Source: a virus. Taken from it: a DNA stretch of 25,095 nt. The stretch is taken from IMG/VR virus record IMGVR_UViG_3300027881_000069, positions 1 through 25,095 of that record; one strand, 5' to 3'. The notes under the pieces were generated by a model, which was given only the letters and a program-made list of their open reading frames with translations, was not told the origin of the DNA and ran no database searches. The translations under genes were made by a program, and so were the position numbers. Of this stretch, positions 18,870 through 25,095 are shown in pieces. How positions within the stretch are numbered: the first letter of the stretch is position 1; every line of letters begins with the position of its first letter.

Positions 18870-19922
18870 ATGACCACAACTTATGGTTCCATTTCTCCCC
18901 GAACTGCTGCATTTGTCGTACGTGATCTTCTGAAACGAGGTATGCCCATTCTGGTCTTCGAAAAGTTTGGACAGGCTAAACCCCTACCGGCAAAGTCTAC
19001 CAAGACAATTCAGTTCCGTCGGTATTTTCTGGACAGTACCTGGACAGCAACATTTGGTTCAGACTTTAACCCCCACGAATATTTCAAGGGGTCGAACTTC
19101 AATCCGGCCAACAAAGTCCTGACAGAAGGTGTCACACCTGATGCATCAGCACTCGACAGTTCCGACTACGAGGCTACCCTGGTGCAGTATGGTGACCGTG
19201 TGACAATCTCCGATGTCGTCATGGACACACACGAAGACCCGATCATGAGAGAAGCCATCGATATGCTTGGTGAGCAGGCTGCTGTCATTATCGAAAAGAC
19301 TCGTTACAACGTCCTGAAGGCTGGTTCCAACGTCTTCTATTCGAACGACTCTTCTCGTGTAGCTGTCAACACCGTGTACAGTCTGAATGATCAACGTCGA
19401 GTAACACGTTTCTTGAAACGTCAGCTTGGCAAACCGATCACATCCACTGTCAAATCTACCCCTGCTTTCGGTACAGAGTCGATTGCCCCGTCTTTCGTAT
19501 GTATCGTTCACCCCGACCTGGAGCCCGACCTCCGTGCCATCAGTGCTTTTACACCGGCTGAGAAATACGGAACAATGACAGCTTGGGAAAACGAACTTGG
19601 CAAGATTGAAGATGTCCGTTATCTGACATCAACACTCGTCGAGCCGTACCTGGGTGGTGGAGCAACAAGTGGAACGAACGTTCTGGAAACATCCAGCAAT
19701 GCTGATGTTTACCCGATGCTGTTCTTTGCTCGTGATGCCTATGGTATCGTTGCCTTCAAGGGTGCTAATGCTATGACCCCCATGGTAGTGAACCCCACGG
19801 CTTCCGACAGTGATCCTCTGGCACAACGTGGACACGTCGGTTGGAAAGGTTACTCTGCAACAATCATCCTGAATGACTTCTGGATGGCTCGTTGTGAAGT
19901 TGCCGTATCCGATCTTGCATAA
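18870..19922 (+). CDS. Major capsid protein, N4 gp56 family
   Basis: 350 residues, the usual length of the family. The sequence begins with a Ser/Pro/Thr-rich segment and DLLKRGMPILVFEKFGQAKP, followed by KTIQFRRYF, the conserved N-terminal part of N4 gp56-like capsid proteins (HK97 fold). The spine-helix region is MREAIDMLGEQAAVIIEKTR, and the C-terminus contains GHVGWKGYSATIILNDFWMA. AAAGGAG precedes the ATG. A terminator-like fold follows it, in line with its need for highest expression. It forms the icosahedral shell around the scaffold. Confidence 0.93.
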   Translation: MTTTYGSISPRTAAFVVRDLLKRGMPILVFEKFGQAKPLPAKSTKTIQFRRYFLDSTWTATFGSDFNPHEYFKGSNFNPANKVLTEGVTPDASALDSSDYEATLVQYGDRVTISDVVMDTHEDPIMREAIDMLGEQAAVIIEKTRYNVLKAGSNVFYSNDSSRVAVNTVYSLNDQRRVTRFLKRQLGKPITSTVKSTPAFGTESIAPSFVCIVHPDLEPDLRAISAFTPAEKYGTMTAWENELGKIEDVRYLTSTLVEPYLGGGATSGTNVLETSSNADVYPMLFFARDAYGIVAFKGANAMTPMVVNPTASDSDPLAQRGHVGWKGYSATIILNDFWMARCEVAVSDLA

Positions 19923-19941
19923 GAAGTAACTGCAAACTAAT

Positions 19942-19990
19942 AGAGGTGTCCCGAGGCCCTTGGGCTACCCCCTGGCCCTTGGGCACCTCT
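19942..19990 (+). terminator. Large stem-loop after the capsid gene
   Basis: AGAGGTG (19942-19948) pairs with CACCTCT (19984-19990), extended by CCC/GGG after one bulge. The loop holds two direct copies of GGCCCTTGGGC (19955-19965 and 19974-19984), each able to form a tiny hairpin. TTAAAC follows, not a U-tract. The position after the most-expressed gene suggests partial termination or 3'-end protection. Confidence 0.6.
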
Positions 19991-20024
19991 TAAACAAATC
20001 AAATCTGGAAGGAGATTAGATTAC

Positions 20025-20558
20025 ATGCCTAATTATAATTCAATGAAGAACGAGGAACTGCTCGAACTGATCGAAAAGTACGAGCTGGATAAAGAAGATT
20101 ATCTGGATAAAGCCAACGGCCAGTTGAATAGATCCAAAGTAGCAAAGATCATGAAACTTATTGACGTTACTGCCGGTAAGGTTGACGAAGTAACCGTAAT
20201 CACTGAGGACGAAGAAGTCAAACCGTTGGAAGTAACAAAGAAACTGCACAAGAGCCTTTCGGGTGTTATGGTGCAATGTACGTTTTATAACGTGGACGAG
20301 AATGATCTACCGTACGTACAGATGGCCCTCAATGGCATAGCACTGATCGTACCCCGGGAAAAGGAAGTGTGGATTCCCAAAGAATTTATTGATGGTGTTC
20401 TCAACAATGCCATCCAGCACAAGATGAAAATGAACGTAGATGGCCGGGGAAAGATCACATACATCCCTAAAGCCGTCCCCCGTTTTCAGCACACTGTGCA
20501 CCAGATCAAACACATCGACGTGCTACGTAAAGAGTACGACGAGGCCATGGAGAAATAA
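20025..20558 (+). CDS. Head-region hypothetical protein with SAP/HeH-like N-terminus
   Basis: 177 residues with a GGAGGAG-like ribosome binding site (GGAAGGAG). Residues 5-17 (NSMKNEELLELIEKYEL) with the following DKANGQLNRSKVAKIM look like the helix-extension-helix/SAP pattern found at the start of several phage head proteins. The rest is a beta/helix mix: VMVQCTFYNVDENDLPYVQM, then VPREKEVWIPKEFIDGVLNN. It is positioned just after the capsid gene; a capsid-associated role is inferred. The following 42-aa gene starts 1 nt after its stop. Confidence 0.78.
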   Translation: MPNYNSMKNEELLELIEKYELDKEDYLDKANGQLNRSKVAKIMKLIDVTAGKVDEVTVITEDEEVKPLEVTKKLHKSLSGVMVQCTFYNVDENDLPYVQMALNGIALIVPREKEVWIPKEFIDGVLNNAIQHKMKMNVDGRGKITYIPKAVPRFQHTVHQIKHIDVLRKEYDEAMEK

Positions 20559-20559
20559 T

Positions 20560-20688
20560 ATGCCTGTACAAAAAGTAAAGGGTGGCTATCGATGGGGACG
20601 TACTGGAAAGATCTACAAGAAAAAATCTGGTGCTGAGAAGCAAGGACGTGCTATTAAAGCATCACAGAATAAAACCAAAACTAAATAA
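20560..20688 (+). CDS. Small basic phage protein (KGGYRWG family)
   Basis: 42 residues from ATG 20560, immediately after the previous stop. The motif KGGYRWGRTGKIY followed by QGRAIKASQ is typical of a widespread tiny phage protein found among head genes (Lys-Gly-Gly-Tyr-x-Trp-Gly-x-x-Gly-Lys-x-Tyr...Gln-Gly-Arg-Ala-Ile). It is very basic, so it may contact DNA inside the head; no experimental role is known to me. Confidence 0.75.
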   Translation: MPVQKVKGGYRWGRTGKIYKKKSGAEKQGRAIKASQNKTKTK

Positions 20689-20706
20689 CCAGGAGGTCAT
20701 TCCAAT

Positions 20707-21372
20707 ATGGCATTCACAGCAAACGACTACATATCCGATGCTGCTGAGTTGTATGGTGACAATGAACTCGTAAATGATGATTATGTACGAGTCAAGATAG
20801 CAACGTGGATCAAGTACTTGAATGCAAGTATTCGAGCCTTGATCCTCGTTCGACCTGATGCTGGGTCCGTTACCGAATCAATTCAATTAGCTGCTGGGTG
20901 TAAACAGGATAAGCCAGCCTCGGCCCTGAGGATACTTGATATCTCACGTAACATGGGCATAGATGGCTTAACTCCAGGGAAGATAGTAACCCCGGCAGCA
21001 AGGAAGCACATTGACTACTCAAACTTATTGTGGACAGCTGCCGACGGTGAAGCAGCCATAGACAATTTCTCATACGACAAGAATGCCCCCGATGTATTCT
21101 ATGTCACCCCACCGGCCTCCAGTACCGTTGATGTTTACGTTGAACTGATTTCATCTCAGCTACCCACGGCCGTGGCTGCAGTAGGTGACAATCCCGGTGT
21201 CAATGATATATTCTTTGAGCCTCTCGTGCAGTACATGCTGTACAAAGCATTCAGTGCTGACGACGAGGACGTGGAATACAGCAAAGCTATCACCCACATG
21301 CAAACCTTTTTCAATTTACTTCAGGTAGAAATGATGGCCTCTGTAGGTCAGGGACCTGAGGTGAAGGAGTAA
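20707..21372 (+). CDS. Head-tail adaptor, DUF6682-like
   Basis: 221 residues. The pattern of conserved pieces fits the phage DUF6682/adaptor group: a start with WIKYLNASIRALILVRPDA, then LRILDISRNMGIDG, then YDKNAPDVFYVTPPASS (about 123-139), and a helical C-terminus with LVQYMLYKAFSADDE. Such proteins form a ring below the portal, equivalent to T7 gp11 or P22 gp4. CAGGAGG precedes the ATG. It is paired with the next gene, whose ATG follows 5 nt after the stop region. Confidence 0.82.
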   Translation: MAFTANDYISDAAELYGDNELVNDDYVRVKIATWIKYLNASIRALILVRPDAGSVTESIQLAAGCKQDKPASALRILDISRNMGIDGLTPGKIVTPAARKHIDYSNLLWTAADGEAAIDNFSYDKNAPDVFYVTPPASSTVDVYVELISSQLPTAVAAVGDNPGVNDIFFEPLVQYMLYKAFSADDEDVEYSKAITHMQTFFNLLQVEMMASVGQGPEVKE

Positions 21373-21377
21373 TCATA

Positions 21378-22088
21378 ATGACAACTTCAGGCTACGTTAG
21401 CTGGGATGTATTTGTCCCCGAGATATTACAGTATGTCAATGGTGCCCCGAGCATACTCGTCCGGATACACATCCGAAATACTATCATAAACTTTTGTGAA
21501 CGTACCCTTATTTTGCAACGGGACCCATCCAACTTTTCCATGGAAGAGGACGTAGCCGAATACAAACTCAAGTTTAGTTCAGATAGATATCGGGCACTTG
21601 CTTGTGACGAGGTACGTATAGGTGAGGATAATTCAAGCCTACCTCTACTCAGAACGACAATGAAAGAACTGGATTCGGAATTCTCCAACTGGAGAAAGCA
21701 AACAGCTCTCAAACCAACCAGATACTTTCTCATGGAAGACATCAATAAAATAAAATTCTTTCCCATGCCGTCAGCTGATGTTGACGACGACACAATCATT
21801 CGAACCCGGGTGGCACCCAAGAGGGACCAGGTAGAGTTCGACGACTTTCTCTATGAGAAGTGGCACGAGGTAATTCAGAACGGTGCTATATCAACCTTGC
21901 TTGCTGTTAAAGGAGGCTCTTGGGTTGATGTTCGACTTGCAACAGCCTTTGGTATGGAGTATAAACGTGGTGTCAACAATGCTCGTAAGGTAGCCCTCAC
22001 CGGTACAGGTAACTATCCCGGCCGGGTAATACCCCAGAGCTTTGACGTGATGGGACAAGACTATAGGAGATCAGGATCATGGGTGTAA
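21378..22088 (+). CDS. Second head-completion / tail-tube adaptor
   Basis: 236 residues. The N-terminus reads WDVFVPEILQYVNGAP followed by IRNTIINFCERTLIL, the conserved pattern of podovirus adaptor proteins (Trp-x-x-x-x-Pro-x-Val/Ile...Ala-x-x-x-Phe-Cys). The middle is beta-rich, and the C-terminus has WHEVIQNGAISTLLAVKGGS followed by a region rich in Arg and Gly ending at GRVIPQSF. It probably forms the ring between the portal adaptor and the nozzle. The stop overlaps the next start by 10 nt. Confidence 0.78.
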   Translation: MTTSGYVSWDVFVPEILQYVNGAPSILVRIHIRNTIINFCERTLILQRDPSNFSMEEDVAEYKLKFSSDRYRALACDEVRIGEDNSSLPLLRTTMKELDSEFSNWRKQTALKPTRYFLMEDINKIKFFPMPSADVDDDTIIRTRVAPKRDQVEFDDFLYEKWHEVIQNGAISTLLAVKGGSWVDVRLATAFGMEYKRGVNNARKVALTGTGNYPGRVIPQSFDVMGQDYRRSGSWV

Positions 22089-23092
22089 AATTTACAAACA
22101 ATGCCGAGGGTGTGCTGGCTGCAGGTATTACTGATGTAGCAACCACACTCACAGTTGGCTCCGGTCAGGGTGACTTATTTCCCGTAGTCCTTGCAGCCTC
22201 CGGTGATTACTTCTGGGCTACTCTTATTGATACTTCCGGCAACCGGGAGATCATCAAGGTCACAGAACGGCAGAACGGTTCCAATGTATTTGCCACAATA
22301 ATCAGAGCCCAGGATGATACATCAGCCCAGGCTTTCTTAACTGCTGACAAGGTACAGCTCAGATTCCCTAAGGTGGTACTGGAAGATTTCCGTGATGACA
22401 TAGCCACAAATATTGTGGACATTGCAGCCCTTGACGGCAGAGTAACTGCCATCGAAGCAGATGATAATCTTATGGCCCCCACGGGGACAAAGATGTTCTT
22501 CTACCAAGATACTGCCCCGTCCGGATGGACGTTGGATGCAGGCCCGGCCGACTCCCTGCTGGCTATTAAGGGTGGTGCCCAGGTGTATGATGATACTGGT
22601 GGACAAGTGCTTGGCTCTTGGACTCCGACCACACATACTCACACCGGCCCCAGTCACAGCCACACAGGACCCAGCCATACACATACAGGCCCGAGCCATA
22701 CACATACAATGGGTACTCATACCCACACTATGGGAACCCACAATCATAAGTGGTACAACTATAGGTCAAGTAATAGCTCACAGTCGTACGATTCCGGTGG
22801 GAATGCATTAACATGGTCCTATAACCATAAGAACAGTTGGAGTCAGCTTGTTATGCACATAGTCTCTGCCGATGGCTGGAGTGACAGTGATGACTATTGG
22901 ACAGCCAACGTCGATCCAGGTGACACCAATGCAACAGATCCAGGTGACACCAATGCTGGTGGAACTGGAGCAACGGGATCATCTGGAACAGATGCCACAG
23001 GTGTGTCAGGCACAGGCCTCTCTGGTACTGGCTCAGCCCCATCAACCGACAGACCTCAAGCAGCCGTTGGGATTATAGCAACCAAAGACTAA
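22079..23092 (+). CDS. Tail fibre with collar domain and His-rich metal-binding array
   Basis: 337 residues. The N-terminal 110 residues (FTNNAEGVLAAGITDVATTL..., then TLTVGSGQGDLF) match a common virion-attachment module. From residue 134 PTGTKMFFYQDTAPSGWT is the phage tail-collar motif. Residues 186-223 carry HTH, HSH, HTHTH and HNH motifs spaced by GPS or MGT; HxH motifs of this kind hold iron or zinc along the axis of trimeric fibres. The C-terminal part has Asp-Pro-Gly-Asp-Thr-Asn and Ser/Thr-Gly-rich repeats. It lies between an adaptor and the nozzle gene. Ribosome binding site AGGAGA. Confidence 0.82.
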   Translation: MGVKFTNNAEGVLAAGITDVATTLTVGSGQGDLFPVVLAASGDYFWATLIDTSGNREIIKVTERQNGSNVFATIIRAQDDTSAQAFLTADKVQLRFPKVVLEDFRDDIATNIVDIAALDGRVTAIEADDNLMAPTGTKMFFYQDTAPSGWTLDAGPADSLLAIKGGAQVYDDTGGQVLGSWTPTTHTHTGPSHSHTGPSHTHTGPSHTHTMGTHTHTMGTHNHKWYNYRSSNSSQSYDSGGNALTWSYNHKNSWSQLVMHIVSADGWSDSDDYWTANVDPGDTNATDPGDTNAGGTGATGSSGTDATGVSGTGLSGTGSAPSTDRPQAAVGIIATKD

Positions 23093-23105
23093 AGGATAAC
23101 TAACG

Positions 23106-24968
23106 ATGTCAAAGATACAGATCGACACCTTTAAAGGTATCTTACCCAAACTTGGAAATGATAAGCTACCCAATGAGCAGGCCCAGGTGGCTAACGATGT
23201 TAAGACAGCCTCAGGTGAACTGAAGGCTTACCGTCGTTCGTCCTCTGATATAAGCCTGGCAGGCAGTAGTTATAAATCTCTCTTTGAATATCTGGAGGGA
23301 GGAAATAACCACTGGGTATATTATGACTCCATTGTTCACTGGGTAAGATCACCTATAGCAAATGATGAATTCGAACGGATGTATACTACTGGATCTACAT
23401 CTCAGTATAAAGCATTCGTCAACGATCTTATCTCTGGGTCGTTTGATTTCACTACAGACTTTTATTATCCGGGGGCACCGGCAGCTGTTGCCCCTGCAAT
23501 TAGTTACACCAACGGTGGTTCAAGTTATCGAGCATACTTCTACACATACGTTAGCAGATATAGTGAGGAAGGCCCTCCCTCGGCATTAGTCGAGACCGTT
23601 GACGGTGTAGGTGCAGCCGACTGGGATGGATCAAGTAGTCCCGTGCTCGGCCCCTTCGTAGAACCAGACTCAGATGACGGTCACCTTAAGGGTGCAGCCG
23701 TTGGTGGTAACAGTGCATCCCTACGTATATACCGAACCAGTGCAACAGGTGAAGGCACAGCAGAGTTTCTGTTGGTGGATGAAATAGTTATTGATGCCAC
23801 CGGGCCAGCTTCCACGGCCTGGGGGTCATACACATACACAGACACGAAGGTCGATACAGAACTCGGAGCCGTGTGCTCAAGTATCTTCTACGACCGGTGC
23901 CCTGATGATTTGTCCGGACTACGTGGACACCCCAATGGATTCTTTGCTGCATTTAAAGACAACGTAATATATTTCAGTGAGCCCTTTGCCCCGTGGGCCT
24001 GGCCCGAGGATTATCAGATCCCAATCGATCAGGAGATTATAGGCATAGGGATATTTGGCTCAACGGTAGTGGTCTGCACGGACGGATTCTTATACACCTT
24101 TGCAGGTCCACACCCCACATCCTTGTACAAGAAGAAGCACAGCTTCCAACCGTGCTTAAGTCAACGAGCTATTGTTGAGACAGATGATGGGGTGATGTAT
24201 CCCTCACTGGAAGGATTCCAACTTGTATCAGCAAATGGTGTGCATAATGTTACCCGTGATATGTTCAAGCCCGAGGACTGGGTGGACTACGAACTGGAGA
24301 CTATGCACGGTACATGGTACAACAAAGCTTACTATGGTTTTTACAAGTCAGCCGATCACGACGGGCACATTATTATTGACTTCCTAAACAGTGCCATCAC
24401 TACAGGTATAGGCTATCACTATGCAGCACACGTTGCCTTACTGGATGGGATCTTCCGGACCGTAGTTGTTTCTAACTTTGAGGCACCCACCACTCTGTAC
24501 ATCTCCACCTGGGATACTAATCCACAGTCCTACAGAAACTTTGAATGGAAATCTAAACGGTACATTCTGGAGAAGCCGAAGAACTTTAAGGTAGCTCAGA
24601 TTATTATTGACACGGATTTCTACACTAATGTGGCAGACACAATTGCAGACGAAGGAGATCTTGTAACATCCAATGCAACTAACTGGGCAGCTAACACTCA
24701 GCTTGAGGGGCCATTCAACTCGGCCCTACTGAATGCTCAAGAGGTTAACGGGGACAACCTGAACAGTCTGACAACACTCTTTGTGCAAGACTACATCTTG
24801 TTTACGATAATCGTCGATGGTGTCAACAAGTGGACTAAGCAGATAAACAACAGTAATATGTTCAAACTGCCTCGTGGGTTTAAGAATAAGAAATGGGAGT
24901 TCAAACTGCAGGGTATGATACCTGTCAAACGTCTGACCGTTGCCACATCCACAGAGGAGATCGTATAA
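23106..24968 (+). CDS. Tail nozzle-like beta-propeller protein
   Basis: 620 residues with no membrane or signal segment. The N-terminus (IDTFKGILPKLGNDKLPNEQ, then AQVANDVKTASGELKAYR) is the typical beginning of the large podovirus tail proteins equivalent to P22 gp10 and T7 gp12. These are beta-propellers that make the nozzle and are usually encoded next to the adaptors. GFFAAFKDNVIYFSEPFAPW and IIGIGIFGSTVVVCTDGFLY have the blade-like repeats expected. The C-terminal 130 residues form a separate beta domain. It retains packaged DNA and contacts the fibres. Assignment is by pattern and position. Confidence 0.78.
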   Translation: MSKIQIDTFKGILPKLGNDKLPNEQAQVANDVKTASGELKAYRRSSSDISLAGSSYKSLFEYLEGGNNHWVYYDSIVHWVRSPIANDEFERMYTTGSTSQYKAFVNDLISGSFDFTTDFYYPGAPAAVAPAISYTNGGSSYRAYFYTYVSRYSEEGPPSALVETVDGVGAADWDGSSSPVLGPFVEPDSDDGHLKGAAVGGNSASLRIYRTSATGEGTAEFLLVDEIVIDATGPASTAWGSYTYTDTKVDTELGAVCSSIFYDRCPDDLSGLRGHPNGFFAAFKDNVIYFSEPFAPWAWPEDYQIPIDQEIIGIGIFGSTVVVCTDGFLYTFAGPHPTSLYKKKHSFQPCLSQRAIVETDDGVMYPSLEGFQLVSANGVHNVTRDMFKPEDWVDYELETMHGTWYNKAYYGFYKSADHDGHIIIDFLNSAITTGIGYHYAAHVALLDGIFRTVVVSNFEAPTTLYISTWDTNPQSYRNFEWKSKRYILEKPKNFKVAQIIIDTDFYTNVADTIADEGDLVTSNATNWAANTQLEGPFNSALLNAQEVNGDNLNSLTTLFVQDYILFTIIVDGVNKWTKQINNSNMFKLPRGFKNKKWEFKLQGMIPVKRLTVATSTEEIV

Positions 24969-24969
24969 C

Positions 24970-25095
24970 ATGGACGTACAAATTCCTAACCTCCCCGATG
25001 TAGATGGGGAGGCAATCAATGCCGACCCCCAGCTGAAGGACTTCCTTATAGCTGTGAAGCAGACACTCGAGAAACTAACTGGCACTGACCCAAAT
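24970..25095 (+). CDS. Start of a further virion-region gene (cut by window end)
   Basis: The ATG 1 nt after the previous stop has GAGGAGATC as ribosome binding site. The 42 visible residues (MDVQIPNLPDVDGEAI...) are acidic at first and then helical, ending IAVKQTLEKLTG. The start resembles the short N-terminal leader of phage fibre/tail proteins that precede a variable region, but too little is visible to identify the family. No stop before the window ends. Confidence 0.6.
   Translation, partial: MDVQIPNLPDVDGEAINADPQLKDFLIAVKQTLEKLTGTDPN

Overview
This window is part of the genome of a tailed bacteriophage, most likely a short-tailed (podovirus-like) phage. Every convincing gene is on the + strand. 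The genes are packed with small overlaps, nearly all have a strong GGAG-type ribosome binding site, and the products are virion, packaging and lysis proteins plus tRNAs. The major capsid protein looks like the N4 gp56 family and the portal is a single long P22/T7-style connector. Two adaptor-like proteins and a large nozzle-like protein follow the capsid gene, and no tape measure or tail sheath is seen. A predicted lipoprotein and a GTA-type 3TM holin suggest a diderm (Gram-negative) host. No integrase, repressor, DNA polymerase or endolysin is visible, so lifestyle cannot be decided here.

Layout. Positions 1-300 form a control region: an AT-rich segment, three 18-bp inverted repeats at an exact 22-bp period, a sigma70-like promoter and a leader hairpin. 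Positions 305-812 hold two overlapping small genes, the first a RyR-domain protein. Positions 813-1240 have no strong protein gene but contain a compact RNA fold closed by an 8-bp helix (823-960), a second long helix (983-1039) and a possible Arg-rich micro-ORF. A second promoter with a structured leader (1246-1377) precedes a 121-aa protein and a doubtful micro-ORF. Five tRNA genes follow (Ala-TGC, His-GTG, Thr-TGT, Ile-GAT, Asn-GTT; 2091-2757). Two of them have C instead of the near-universal U at position 33.

Positions 2792-4215 carry a lipoprotein, a coiled-coil protein, a zinc-ribbon protein and a tightly overlapping 47-aa ORF and small-terminase-like ORF. Positions 4316-13147 are a block of tail-fibre and virion-surface genes: CBM-like, tetrapeptide-repeat, 12-residue-repeat and 44-residue-repeat fibres. 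Small partner genes and a holin lie among them. Positions 13175-25095 are the packaging and head-assembly block: Cys-rich small protein, small beta protein, large terminase, portal, small protein, scaffold, major capsid, head-proximal proteins, two adaptors, a His-rich collar-type fibre, a nozzle-like protein and the start of one more gene.

How it works together. The right half builds the prohead (portal, scaffold, capsid), fills it (terminase) and closes it with adaptors and nozzle. The middle block supplies adsorption fibres and the holin. The tRNAs, RyR protein and lipoprotein are accessory functions. Most junctions where genes do not overlap contain an RNA hairpin close to the next ribosome binding site, usually without a clear U-tract, which suggests leader or processing structures as much as terminators.
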